45,446 nt of DNA from Staphylococcus croceilyticus (GCF_002902575.1 NZ_PPRD01000012.1:1-45446), one strand, 5' to 3'; positions 25,708-34,395 are shown, counted from the first letter of the stretch. Notes: generated from the letters alone by a model not told the origin. Translations and numbers: made by a program.

Positions 25708-26325
25708 ATGTTTACTAAGAAAAAGGATAAGTTCATGGTTCAATTAGAAGAAATGGTATTTAACTTGGATCGTGCAGCAGTTGAATTCGGGAAAATGGAT
25801 TTCAATACGCATTTAGATTTAAAAGCTTATTCTGACAATATCAAAACCTACGAGTCACATGGTGACGATCTTATGCATCAAGTTATTACAGATTTAAACC
25901 AAACATTCATTACACCAATCGAACGTGAAGATATCTTATCTTTATGTAACGCTATCGATGATGTACTTGACGCTATGGAAGTAACAGCTGGCATGTTTGA
26001 AATGTATTCAATTGAATATACTGATGAATATATGGCTGAATTCGTAGAAAACATCCAAAAAGCAGTAGCGGAAATGAAATTAGCTGTTGGATTATTAGTT
26101 GATAAAAAATTATCTCACATGCGTATTCATTCTATTAATATTAAAGAATTTGAAACAAACTGTGACGGTATCCTAAGACAATCAATTAAACACATTTTCA
26201 ATAGTGAAACAGATCCAATCACATTAATTAAAATAAAAGATATTTATGAAAGCATGGAAAAAATAGCAGATAAATGTCAAGTTGTAGCAAATAACTTTGA
26301 AACGATTATTATGAAAAATAGCTAA
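25708..26325 (+). CDS. Pit accessory protein (DUF47/PhoU-like)
   Basis: A 205-residue all-helical cytoplasmic protein of the DUF47 (PhoU-like, TIGR00153-type) family. It has the pattern FxxLEEMVFNLDRAAVEFGKM, then acidic clusters (E..D...D) likely to bind metal, as in PhoU. Such proteins are regularly paired with Pit transporters. ATG 25708 follows TTGGAGG. The pit gene starts 14 bases after its stop, so both form one operon. Confidence 0.92.
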   Translation: MFTKKKDKFMVQLEEMVFNLDRAAVEFGKMDFNTHLDLKAYSDNIKTYESHGDDLMHQVITDLNQTFITPIEREDILSLCNAIDDVLDAMEVTAGMFEMYSIEYTDEYMAEFVENIQKAVAEMKLAVGLLVDKKLSHMRIHSINIKEFETNCDGILRQSIKHIFNSETDPITLIKIKDIYESMEKIADKCQVVANNFETIIMKNS

Positions 26326-26339
26326 GGGAGTTTTAATTT

Positions 26340-27344
26340 ATGGATTATGTACTAATTGTCACTATAGCTATCGTTGTATTTTCTTTAATCTTTGACTTTA
26401 TCAATGGTTTCCATGATACAGCCAATGCGATTGCTACAGCAGTATCTACACGTGCATTAACGCCAAGAACTGCGATTTTATTAGCAGCGATTATGAACTT
26501 CGTCGGTGCCTTAACTTTCACTGGCGTAGCTGGTACTATTACTAAAGATATTGTAGATCCATTCAAATTGCACAATGGTTTAGTTGTAGTATTAGCAGCA
26601 ATTTTGGCAGCGATTGTATGGAACTTAGTGACTTGGCTTTATGGTATTCCTAGTTCTTCATCACATGCATTAATCGGTTCGATAGCAGGTGCTGCTATCG
26701 CCGCTGAAGGATTTGGAGCACTTCACTATCAAGGTTTCACTAAAATTATTATCGTATTAATTGTTTCACCAATTATCGCGTTCTGTGTTGGTTTTATTAT
26801 GTATACTTTAGTAAAAATCATTTTCAAGAATGCGAATTTAAGGAGAGCAAATCGTAATTTCCGTTTCTTCCAAGTATTTACTGCGGCATTACAATCATTC
26901 TCTCACGGTACGAATGATGCGCAAAAATCAATGGGTATTATTACATTAGCCTTAATCGTAGCAAATATACAAGATGGTTCGAATGTTGAACCTGAACTTT
27001 GGGTTAAAATAGCCTGTGCGACTGCGATGGGTCTTGGTACTGCCATTGGTGGTTGGAAGATTATTAAAACAGTTGGTGGAAACATCATGAAAATCCGTCC
27101 AGCTAATGGTGCAGCTGCTGACTTATCATCAGCATTAACAATTTTTGTAGCTTCATCATTACACTTCCCATTATCAACAACACACGTTGTATCTTCATCA
27201 ATCCTTGGTGTAGGGGCTTCTAACCGTGCAAAAGGTGTAAAATGGAGTACAGCACAACGTATGATCATTACTTGGATTATTACATTACCAATCTCTGCGC
27301 TATTAGCAGCAGTTATATTCTGGATAATGAGTATCTTCTTATAA
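26340..27344 (+). CDS. pit: Low-affinity inorganic phosphate transporter Pit
   Basis: A 334-residue PiT-family (SLC20) symporter importing metal-phosphate complexes with protons. Both family signatures are present: GFHDTANAIATAVSTRAL near the N terminus and FSHGTNDAQKSMGI in the inverted second half, as expected of the internal repeat. About ten helices. Downstream partner of the DUF47 gene; ends at a strong terminator. Confidence 0.94.
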   Translation: MDYVLIVTIAIVVFSLIFDFINGFHDTANAIATAVSTRALTPRTAILLAAIMNFVGALTFTGVAGTITKDIVDPFKLHNGLVVVLAAILAAIVWNLVTWLYGIPSSSSHALIGSIAGAAIAAEGFGALHYQGFTKIIIVLIVSPIIAFCVGFIMYTLVKIIFKNANLRRANRNFRFFQVFTAALQSFSHGTNDAQKSMGIITLALIVANIQDGSNVEPELWVKIACATAMGLGTAIGGWKIIKTVGGNIMKIRPANGAAADLSSALTIFVASSLHFPLSTTHVVSSSILGVGASNRAKGVKWSTAQRMIITWIITLPISALLAAVIFWIMSIFL

Positions 27345-27380
27345 AAATCGATTCAAAATAGCTACATACAATATATAATT

Positions 27381-27434
27381 AAAAATCCTAGTATACTAAG
27401 CCATCTAAACAGATGAGAGTATACTAGGATTTTT
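27381..27434 (+). terminator. Terminator after pit
   Basis: A perfect 17-bp inverted repeat, AAAAATCCTAGTATACT at 27381-27397 and its complement at 27418-27434. The right arm ends in five T. Confidence 0.93.
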
Positions 27435-27501
27435 GTTTAGTTATAAATATAGAAAATGTATTTTTTGAAAGAAAAAGTTTAAGTTTTAAAATATGTAGAT
27501 C

Positions 27502-27990
27502 AGTAGTTCTAAGATAGATTACGACGTGTAGTTGTGGAGACTCCTGACTCCTAGGGGAGCAGTATGTTTATTGAACCTAAGTGCTATGGCACTTAGGTAA
27601 GTAGTTCTAAAATGGATAATGGAACGTAGTTGAGTGCGGGGCCCCAGCACAAAGACTTTCGCATAGAAAGTCAACAAACAAAGCAAGCTGGGGACGGGGC
27701 CCCAACATAAAGAATGTCGAATAGAAATTCTACAAGCAATGCCAGTTGGGGTTGAGGAACTTAAGTGTTTACACACTTAAGTAAGTAGTTCTAATGATTA
27801 AAATCAAAGAACTACTTTACAAGACCAAGGCTCGACCCAGCCCCCTAGGCAAGCATCTCAACTTAAGTGTAATATCAATCCATTTAAGAACTGCTTTAAA
27901 GACGGCACCCCTGGAAAGCTTAGCAACTTAAGTGAGTGAGTATCTATCTAAGAACGCCTTTACAAGACTACAGGCTTGAGCCTTTCCTAC
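27502..27990. repeat. Composite intergenic repeat island (AGTAGTTCTAA / AAGAAC arrays)
   Basis: Three copies of AGTAGTTCTAA-type sequence occur on the left (27502, 27600 and 27784). Three inverted relatives (AAGAACTACTTTACAAGA and variants at about 27807, 27887 and 27951) occur on the right. Two copies are preceded by hairpins: CCTAAGTGC/GCACTTAGG at 27576-27597 and ACTTAAGTGT/ACACTTAAGT at 27759-27782. Left and right flanks carry GAGACTCCTGACTCCTAGGGG- and GACGGCACCCCTGGAAAGC-like pieces, which I recall as halves of a repeat common between genes of coagulase-negative staphylococci. No protein is plausible here. Confidence 0.65.
27638..27754. repeat. STAR-like GC-rich element, two tandem units
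   Basis: GGGGCCCCA boxes at 27638-27646 and 27696-27704 begin two related units of about 58 bases. The units share CCCCA, AAAGA, ATAGAAA, ACAA and GC-rich ends. In each unit the box pairs with its own 3' end: CCCCAGC (27642-27648) with GCTGGGG (27687-27693), and CCCCAAC (27700-27706) with GTTGGGG (27745-27751). The GGGGCCCCAACA core and spacer pattern match the STAR elements described in S. aureus. Confidence 0.72.
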
Positions 27991-28022
27991 AGTATGCTAA
28001 AAGAGCTTGAATATAAACTTAA

Positions 28023-28058
28023 CCCCGTCATACCATTAAGTTATGACGGGGCCTTTTT
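28023..28058 (+). terminator. GC-rich terminator at end of repeat island
   Basis: CCCCGTCATA at 28023-28032 and TATGACGGGG at 28042-28051 form a 10-bp stem followed by CCTTTTT on the plus strand. On the minus strand the tail is only weakly T-rich, so it may also serve the LysM-CHAP gene, but its better polarity is plus. Confidence 0.8.
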
Positions 28059-28066
28059 AAATAAAA

Positions 28067-28882
28067 TTAATGAATATAATTATAACTTGAAACTGATGAT
28101 GCAGGAATAATACGTGTATTTGTATTATAAGGTCCATTTAAATAGTTCATCTCAGAAATTAAAATACTTCCATCTGCATTCACACGTTCTACGTATGCTA
28201 CGTGCCCGTAGAATCCATCAGTAGTTTGCATAATTGAGCCAACCGTAGCCACGTGGTTAACTAAATAACCATCTTGTGCAGCATTACCTGCCCAAAATTT
28301 TGCATCAGACCAATATGTACTAATAGGTAAGCCAGCTTGCGCACGACGATTAAAAACATACCATGTACATTGTCCAGCTGTATATAAATTTTGATGACTA
28401 TATGTAGGAGAAGTATAACCATTATTACTATTACTTGTAGCAGCCTTAGGAGTAGCTGTAGAAGTAGCAGTATTACCACTAGGAATTCTCAATTGTTGAT
28501 TTGGCGTAATTAAATATCCAGATAAATTATTAGCTTTCATAAGGGCATCTACTGAAATGCCATATTTTTTAGCAATAAAAGAAAGAGAATCGCCTGATTG
28601 TACTGTATAAACTGATGATGATGTAGAAATAGAGCTCAAACTTGAGTTTGAATTTGAAGAACTTGAGCCGCCAATTGTAAGCACTTGACCAGGGAAAATA
28701 ATATTATTAGAAAGATTGTTACTTTGTTTAATACTATCTACTGATGTATTGTATTTTTGAGCGATACTCCACAAAGATTCGCCAGCTTGGACAGTATGTT
28801 GTGTCGACGCTTCAGCGTTATGATTAGAAAATAATGCGACGGCCCCAGATGCAACTGAAACTGCGAATGCTAACTTTTTCAA
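28067..28882 (-). CDS. Secreted LysM-CHAP peptidoglycan hydrolase (Sle1/SsaA-like)
   Basis: A 271-residue exported protein. The signal peptide ends near AEA (residue 25). Two LysM peptidoglycan-binding domains lie at about 28-71 and 91-135, followed by a Ser/Thr-rich linker and a C-terminal CHAP amidase/endopeptidase domain (about 160-271). Catalytic Cys172 (GQCTWYV) and His227 (YGHVAYVE) are visible, and an acidic residue lies in SEMNY. It probably cleaves peptidoglycan during growth and separation. GAGGA upstream supports ATG 28882. Relatives are usually WalKR-controlled, but no clean WalR box is visible here. Confidence 0.93.
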   Translation of the reverse strand: MKKLAFAVSVASGAVALFSNHNAEASTQHTVQAGESLWSIAQKYNTSVDSIKQSNNLSNNIIFPGQVLTIGGSSSSNSNSSLSSISTSSSVYTVQSGDSLSFIAKKYGISVDALMKANNLSGYLITPNQQLRIPSGNTATSTATPKAATSNSNNGYTSPTYSHQNLYTAGQCTWYVFNRRAQAGLPISTYWSDAKFWAGNAAQDGYLVNHVATVGSIMQTTDGFYGHVAYVERVNADGSILISEMNYLNGPYNTNTRIIPASSVSSYNYIH

Positions 28883-29315
28883 ACTTAATATCCTCCTTGA
28901 CTCCTGATAATTTATTATAAATAAAATTTGTTCACTTAAATATTCATAAATTCATTCATATATCACGTAAATATATTATCAAAAATTTGGACTAGTTTGG
29001 GCGTTGTTATTATCTTGTAATATTATTAACATTTGACCTGTTTTTTGTAAAAATGGCTCAGCCGTTGACACACGTAAGTTTAAAGCCTTTATAATAATAT
29101 ATATTTTTTATAAAAGAAGAAATTTGTAACATTTCTTAGGTATGTAACTTCCAAATTTTACAATTAAATAGGTGAAAATAATTATAGTAGTGATAAACAT
29201 AGATGTTTTGAGGGAAATATATACGAAAACGGATTGAAACTTTTAAAATTCAATCATCATAAGTTACAATCAGAATGAAAGAGGAAATAAAATTTATTGG
29301 AGAGAGGTTAGATAT
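28883..29315. promoter_or_regulatory. Divergent region between LysM-CHAP and BI-1-like genes
   Basis: This 433-base AT-rich gap holds no gene. On the plus strand TTGACA at 29065-29070 with TTTATA at 29088-29093 (17-base spacer) is a plausible promoter giving a leader of about 215 bases for the gene at 29316. TGTAAC occurs twice on the plus strand near 29130-29152, but with a 12-base gap, not the 5-base gap of a WalR site. Confidence 0.4.
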
Positions 29316-29993
29316 ATGGCGCATTCTTCAAATGCTTCTCAGCAGAATACTTCTGAAAATAAACAAAAACATAAAGCACACGATAATCAACACTCTCATG
29401 CTTATTCGAAAGTTTGGCTCTTTTTCACATACTATTGGATTATTTTTGGAATAGGTTGCTATTTTGGACAATACTTACCAATGGAATGGAGAAAGCCTTT
29501 ATCGATCGCTTTATTTGTAATTATTTTAGCCACGTTATTTATTCAACGTGCACGTAAATATGGATTAATTATTTCTCATATTTACGCTATTATCGTCGGC
29601 TTATTATCCTATGCCACTTTTACAATGTATATGCAAAATTTAGGTGCAGAAGTGTTTTATAAGAATATTTTACTAGCAATAGGTGCATTCATTGTATTTG
29701 GTATTTTAGGCTACTTCATTATTAATGATGCTTCAAGTTTAGGAAAGTATTTATTTGTTGCCCTTATTGCACTTATTATTGGTGGATTAATTGGAATATT
29801 TGTACATAATCCGATTTATCACACTGTTATTACAATCATTGGTTTAATTCTATTCTTGCTATATACCTTATATGACTTTAATAGGATGAAAAGGGGAAAT
29901 TTCACTCCTCGAGAGATGGGTTTCAACCTCTTTATTAACTTATTAAATATTATTAAAGATGTGTTAAGGCTAGCAAATCGCTTTAAAAACTAA
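29316..29993 (+). CDS. Bax inhibitor-1 (YccA/TMBIM)-like membrane protein
   Basis: A 225-residue protein with a polar His/Lys/Gln-rich N-terminal tail (about 1-30), then about seven transmembrane helices. It ends with LYDFNRMKRG and a final amphipathic NLFINLLNIIKDVLRL segment. This layout and the LYD- motif near the last helix resemble the Bax inhibitor-1 family, whose bacterial members are calcium-leak or protease-linked membrane proteins. Assignment rests on pattern, so it may be a distant member. RBS GGAGAGAGG. Confidence 0.68.
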   Translation: MAHSSNASQQNTSENKQKHKAHDNQHSHAYSKVWLFFTYYWIIFGIGCYFGQYLPMEWRKPLSIALFVIILATLFIQRARKYGLIISHIYAIIVGLLSYATFTMYMQNLGAEVFYKNILLAIGAFIVFGILGYFIINDASSLGKYLFVALIALIIGGLIGIFVHNPIYHTVITIIGLILFLLYTLYDFNRMKRGNFTPREMGFNLFINLLNIIKDVLRLANRFKN

Positions 29994-30313
29994 AATTTAA
30001 AAGATATAATACCTTATAATATGTCAAAGATGTTGACGGATTGTTTTCAATCATTTCAATTTTGTAGAGTAATCATTTAGTATGACAAGTTACTTTATAT
30101 ATTTGTAGGAATTGAGGGCAATTAACGTGACATCTTTTTTTAACCTTTTTGAATACCAATTTAATAAGAAATTAAAATTAATTTATATATATGTGAATTT
30201 TTGATTTAGTATTAATGTTGTGGTAGATTTACATTTAAACGCTAAACTGATGTTTTTAGGGATATAAATTAATCAAAAGAGTAAAGCTATCAAGAAAAGA
30301 AAGAGGTGAAGAT
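29994..30313 (+). promoter_or_regulatory. Upstream region of rbf
   Basis: These 320 very AT-rich bases hold no gene. I see no strong -35/-10 pair or terminator. GAGGTGA before ATG 30314 is the ribosome binding site. The length suggests a long regulated leader or several regulator sites. Confidence 0.3.
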
Positions 30314-32473
30314 ATGTCCAGTGCCTATTTCCACTTATTAACGAAACATGAATATAACATGACACGTTGCCAAGATGGGATTATTCTTCTTTTTCCAATA
30401 GAAGGTCAACTAAAAGTGAAACATTTTACAAAAATGGTTACTGTAGAAAATGAGATTTATATTATTAACAATTCAGATGTCTTTTCTATTAGAGAAAATA
30501 CTAAAACACTCATGCTTTATATAGCGAGCGATTGGTTTAGAGAACAAGGTTATAAATTCTTCGACTATAAGTATTCAACTAATTTAGTAAAAGCGATGAA
30601 TGCTATAAAACGTGCTTTATTACAAATAGCAGATAATTATTTAAGAAATGCGACGACATCAGAGGACACTCAACCTATTGTAGATATCGTTAATATTATT
30701 GGTAAACAAGGAAGTATTGAAAAAAATATAGCAAATAATCAATATAATTTCTCATACTATGGCGAATTAAGTGAAGTGTTGGAATATATCAATAAGAATA
30801 TAACTGAAAAGTTAACCTTAAAAGACATATCCTCTAAATTATTTACATCTAAATCGAATTTGTCAGCGCAGTTTAATCAATTATTAAATATAGGCTTTAA
30901 AACATATGTCGACACTCTTAAAATAGCTAACTCTTTTGAATTATTATTAACAACTAATGACACTATTAGTTTAATTAGTGAAAAAGTCGGTTTTAGTAAC
31001 GCTTCAAGCTACTCTAAAACTTTTAAAAGTTATCTTGGTGTTACACCAAATGAATATCGTTCATGTAGTAAATATGAAAAATCAATTATCATGGATTATG
31101 AACATCAAATTGATGATAGTCTAAAAAATATAGAAAATATTATTAGATTAAAACAACAATATTATGATCAAAAAATTGAACATAAAATATATGTAGATTC
31201 TAAAATTGATACAATAGTCAATCCTTATTATTTAGTAATACAAGTTAATACTATTGAGGAACTGAAATTATTATTTTTAGAAAATTTTGCGAAACCTCTC
31301 TTTCATAAAGACTCTACATTAATGTTTTATTTAAGAATTAATATGCGAGATATTAAAGAAAAACTTACAGTAAAAGAACGCCAAAAACTATTTGAATATA
31401 TTATAAGAAATAATCTAAATGTCACTTTTAAATTAGAAGATTTAAACTTGGTTGATTTCTTAGAATCTAATTATGAAGATGTAATGGCTCATTTTACAGC
31501 ACAAAATGTAGATATCAATAATGCCCAACAACTTGGATTAGTATTTGACTTAGAAGATATTGATTTAAAAGCAATTTACCGTGTGATTTTGAAAATTCAG
31601 CATAAAACAAATCGATTTACCTTTGGATTAGAAATCGCAAAATTGCTTAATGAACCTGTTCTTTTTAAAACATTAGAATCACAAATAAAAAGAATCAATT
31701 TTGAGTTTTTATATATTGATAATGCAAAATTAAAAATGCCTTACTTAATTGAACAAAATGAACGGTTATTAGTTAAGAATATTTTGCGCTATCAGAATAT
31801 ACGAGAAATTTTAAAACAAATTGATTTAGAAGAACAAAAAATTATATTTTTAAATTTTGAAAATCATAATTTTATCGATAATACGAATAATGATCTTAAT
31901 AATAGTGCGCCTCTTTTAATGGAAACAATTATTAAAACTGCATGTTATTTCAATGGAATCGGTTTTAATTTCAAACAATATCCACATTTATTTAATGCGC
32001 TTCATTTATTTGATGAAAATGGGTTTAAATCTATTCTTGGTACAATGATTGATCAGATTATCATTATGAGTAACCAACCTAAATACGTTAAAGATAATTA
32101 TATTATTACTGATGAAAAGGATTACTATACTGTTTTTGTATATGATTGGCGTGTGTCTGAAAGTGAATCTAACGATATGAACTATGATCGAACAGACGTA
32201 TATATAGATTTCAATGAAGATCAGTTAAAAAGAACATATTTAGTTAAAATACAAAAAATTGATGATTATCACGGAAACATTAATAACGTAATATCTAGAG
32301 ATATTAGAGATAAATATGATTGGTCGAATACATTTCTAAAACGAATGGATCAACTCATGCATCCTTCATATAAAATTAGAGAGCATAATTTCAAAAATGA
32401 GCCACTAAAAATAAAACTAAATTATAATTCCTTGTATATTATTAAAGTGTATAAAAACAAAAAGATTAAATAA
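30314..32473 (+). CDS. rbf: AraC-family biofilm regulator Rbf
   Basis: A 719-residue regulator with a cupin-like N-terminal part (1-about 100), a double helix-turn-helix AraC domain at about 150-249 (TLKDISSKLFTSKSNLSAQF and ISLISEKVGFSNASSYSKTF), and a large C-terminal region of about 470 residues with TIM-barrel-like periodicity and no clear catalytic motif. Length, domain order and the sarX gene directly downstream identify Rbf, which promotes biofilm formation in S. aureus and S. epidermidis, in S. aureus partly through sarX. The other long AraC regulator of staphylococci, Rsp, is similar in size, but context favours Rbf. Confidence 0.85.
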   Translation: MSSAYFHLLTKHEYNMTRCQDGIILLFPIEGQLKVKHFTKMVTVENEIYIINNSDVFSIRENTKTLMLYIASDWFREQGYKFFDYKYSTNLVKAMNAIKRALLQIADNYLRNATTSEDTQPIVDIVNIIGKQGSIEKNIANNQYNFSYYGELSEVLEYINKNITEKLTLKDISSKLFTSKSNLSAQFNQLLNIGFKTYVDTLKIANSFELLLTTNDTISLISEKVGFSNASSYSKTFKSYLGVTPNEYRSCSKYEKSIIMDYEHQIDDSLKNIENIIRLKQQYYDQKIEHKIYVDSKIDTIVNPYYLVIQVNTIEELKLLFLENFAKPLFHKDSTLMFYLRINMRDIKEKLTVKERQKLFEYIIRNNLNVTFKLEDLNLVDFLESNYEDVMAHFTAQNVDINNAQQLGLVFDLEDIDLKAIYRVILKIQHKTNRFTFGLEIAKLLNEPVLFKTLESQIKRINFEFLYIDNAKLKMPYLIEQNERLLVKNILRYQNIREILKQIDLEEQKIIFLNFENHNFIDNTNNDLNNSAPLLMETIIKTACYFNGIGFNFKQYPHLFNALHLFDENGFKSILGTMIDQIIIMSNQPKYVKDNYIITDEKDYYTVFVYDWRVSESESNDMNYDRTDVYIDFNEDQLKRTYLVKIQKIDDYHGNINNVISRDIRDKYDWSNTFLKRMDQLMHPSYKIREHNFKNEPLKIKLNYNSLYIIKVYKNKKIK

Positions 32474-32542
32474 TAAAATATGTTGTACAACAATATTTAA
32501 GTTTGTTAGTAAATTTAACAAAAATTTCAAAACAAATGAAAA

Positions 32543-32603
32543 GGACAAGCCTCCAAATTTAAAAGATAATATAAGATGAGTTGTCCGCTTATATTTGGAG
32601 GTG
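32543..32603 (+). promoter_or_regulatory. sarX leader with RBS-masking stem and alternative pairing
   Basis: GCCTCCAAAT at 32549-32558 can pair with ATTTGGAGGT at 32593-32602, a 9-bp stem plus one G-U, which buries the sarX ribosome binding site GGAGG. A second pair, GGACAA at 32543-32548 with TTGTCC at 32581-32586, interleaves with it (order A-B-A'-B'). The two are therefore alternatives or form a pseudoknot. Function depends on transcription starting upstream of 32543, which is not proven. Confidence 0.5.
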
Positions 32604-32612
32604 CAAGAAGCA

Positions 32613-32972
32613 TTGAATAATGACAAACTGAATAAATTGCTAGAATTCTATAAACAATATAAAGCATTATCAGAATATATAGATAAACAATATAAGTTGA
32701 CATTAAATGATTTAGCTTTATTAAAATTAGCTCATGAACATATCGCAGAAGATCAAATGTTAATGCAATCATTCTTAAAAATCGCAATTGATGAGCTAGA
32801 TTTGAGTAGAACTAAATTATTAGTTTCAATTCGCAGACTTATAGAAAAAGAAAGATTAAGTAAGGTACGTTCTACAGAAGATGAACGTAAAATTTTTATC
32901 TACATGGATAAAAAGAATATTGAAAAATTTAATGCTTTATTTGAAGATGTTGAAGAATTTTTAGATCTTTAA
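32613..32972 (+). CDS. sarX: SarA-family regulator SarX
   Basis: A 119-residue winged-helix regulator of the SarA family. The core [20 protein letters not shown] (recognition helix region) and [15 protein letters not shown] (beta wing with the conserved DER) are diagnostic. The frame opens at 32595 inside the ribosome binding site; TTG 32613, nine bases after GGAGGTG, gives the 119-residue length of SarX. SarX represses agr in S. aureus and activates ica-dependent biofilm in S. epidermidis. It lies directly after rbf and ends at a terminator. Confidence 0.93.
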   Translation: MNNDKLNKLLEFYKQYKALSEYIDKQYKLTLNDLALLKLAHEHIAEDQMLMQSFLKIAIDELDLSRTKLLVSIRRLIEKERLSKVRSTEDERKIFIYMDKKNIEKFNALFEDVEEFLDL

Positions 32973-32985
32973 TTTAAGAGATGGG

Positions 32986-33022
32986 AAATACTGACGGCCG
33001 TAGCGCTTTGTCAGTATTTTTT
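32986..33022 (+). terminator. Terminator after sarX
   Basis: AAATACTGAC at 32986-32995 pairs perfectly with GTCAGTATTT at 33010-33019, followed by T-rich sequence. Confidence 0.9.
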
Positions 33023-33135
33023 ATTTTCAAAAAAAGTAACGAAATAGTTAATCCCGATATGATACGCCTACTTTAGACAACACTAAAGTAATACTATATA
33101 ATAAGGATTATTGAGTATGAAAGTGAGATGACATT

Positions 33136-33852
33136 ATGGGACGTAAATGGAACAATATTAAAGAGAAAAAAGCCCAAAAAGATAAAAATACAAGTAGAAT
33201 ATATGCTAAATTTGGTAAAGAAATCTATGTAGCTGCAAAATCAGGTGAGCCTAATCCAGAATCTAACCAAGCATTACGTTTAGTACTTGAAAGAGCTAAA
33301 ACTTACTCTGTACCAAACCATATTATCGATAGAGCAATCGATAAAGCAAAAGGTGCTGGCGACGAGAACTACGATCACTTACGTTATGAAGGTTTCGGAC
33401 CAAGTGGCTCAATGTTAATCGTTGATGCTTTAACAAATAACGTAAACCGTACTGCATCAGACGTAAGAGCAGCATTCGGTAAAAACGGCGGAAACATGGG
33501 CGTATCTGGCTCAGTAGCTTACATGTTCGACCACACTGCTACATTTGGTATTGAAGGCAAATCAGCAGATGACGTGCTTGAAGCGTTAATGGAACAAGAC
33601 GTAGACGTAAGAGACGTTGTAGAAGACGGCGACTTAACAATCGTTTATGCTGAACCAGATCAATTTGCCCAAGTACAAGACGCTTTACGTCAAACAGGCG
33701 TTGAAGATTTCAAGGTTGCAGAATTTGAAATGTTACCACAAACAGATATTGAATTATCTGAAGAAGACCAAGCTACATTTGAAAAATTAATCGACGCACT
33801 TGAAGATTTAGAAGACGTTCAAAACGTATTCCATAACGTGGACTTAAAATAA
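33136..33852 (+). CDS. yebC: YebC/PmpR family protein (TACO1-like)
   Basis: A 238-residue YebC-family protein. It has the family start [21 protein letters not shown], in which the usual HAKWANIKHRK is replaced by the Firmicute YeeN-type variant. It also has the conserved RYEGFGPSG and [20 protein letters not shown] motifs and the three-domain length. Members act as transcriptional regulators or in relieving ribosome stalling. Its TAATG overlaps the next gene, so the two are translationally coupled. Confidence 0.93.
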   Translation: MGRKWNNIKEKKAQKDKNTSRIYAKFGKEIYVAAKSGEPNPESNQALRLVLERAKTYSVPNHIIDRAIDKAKGAGDENYDHLRYEGFGPSGSMLIVDALTNNVNRTASDVRAAFGKNGGNMGVSGSVAYMFDHTATFGIEGKSADDVLEALMEQDVDVRDVVEDGDLTIVYAEPDQFAQVQDALRQTGVEDFKVAEFEMLPQTDIELSEEDQATFEKLIDALEDLEDVQNVFHNVDLK

Positions 33853-34340
33853 TGAATGCTAACGCAGAATATTGGATAAAGCATCTTAATCTTACGCCAC
33901 ACCCAGAAGGTGGCTATTATAAAGAAACCATGCGAGAACCTATGAGTAACTCAGAAAGAGCGCCATTCAGTAGCATTTATTTCCTACTGAACACAGGCGA
34001 TATCTCACACTTCCATCGCATCGACGCCGATGAAGTATGGTATTATCATGCAGGCGCACCATTAACGATTCATATGATTACGCCAGACGGCGATTATCAA
34101 ACTGCTCAATTAGGTCCTTTTTTGGAAAAGGGGAATGTATTGCAACACCTCGTGCCAAAAGGTACCATCTTCGCCTCAAGCCTAACCGATACAGAAGGTT
34201 ATAGCTTAGTAGGGTGTATGTGCCAGCCAGCCTTTGAATTTAACCACTTCGAGTTATTCACTCAAGACGAGTTACTCAGCATGTACCCCCAACATGAAGC
34301 TATTATTAAACAATACGCCCTAAAACACAAAGACAATTAG
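33852..34340 (+). CDS. Cupin superfamily DUF985 protein
   Basis: A 162-residue beta-barrel protein of the DUF985 (Cupin_5) family. It has the start HPEGGYYKETMR, the metal-type motif HFHRIDADEVWYYHAG, and LVPKGTIFASSL. Function unknown; relatives are annotated as sugar-related cupins without firm evidence. It is coupled to yebC by a one-base stop/start overlap. Confidence 0.9.
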   Translation: MNANAEYWIKHLNLTPHPEGGYYKETMREPMSNSERAPFSSIYFLLNTGDISHFHRIDADEVWYYHAGAPLTIHMITPDGDYQTAQLGPFLEKGNVLQHLVPKGTIFASSLTDTEGYSLVGCMCQPAFEFNHFELFTQDELLSMYPQHEAIIKQYALKHKDN

Positions 34341-34349
34341 CATACAAAT

Positions 34350-34395
34350 AAGCTACACAAAGCCCATACTGACAAGAGCTTCGTGTAGCTTTCTT
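34350..34395. terminator. Terminator between DUF985 and methyltransferase genes
   Basis: AAGCTACAC at 34350-34358 pairs with GTGTAGCTT at 34383-34391, with a moderately T-rich tail. It separates two convergent genes. Confidence 0.75.

Larger units (their letters stand above)
27465..28058 (+). ncRNA. Candidate plus-strand transcript across the repeat island
   Basis: No plus-strand gene lies between the pit terminator and 28058, yet a GC-rich hairpin with a plus-strand T-run ends this interval. A possible promoter is TTGAAA at 27465-27470 with TAAAAT at 27487-27492 (16-base spacer). Together they suggest a structured noncoding RNA of up to about 560 bases covering the repeats. Purely inferential. 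Confidence 0.25.

Noticed and set aside
26903..27268. 121-residue minus-strand frame inside pit
   Set aside because: A shadow of a highly conserved plus-strand gene, without RBS or promoter.
27519..27776. 85-residue minus-strand open frame across the STAR-like repeat
   Set aside because: It is made of repeat sequence, has no ribosome binding site and an implausible composition; the repeats explain the open frame.
28883..29315. WalR-box search upstream of the LysM-CHAP gene
   Set aside because: TGTAAC copies occur but 12 bases apart rather than 5, and no direct TGTWA repeat at correct spacing was found.
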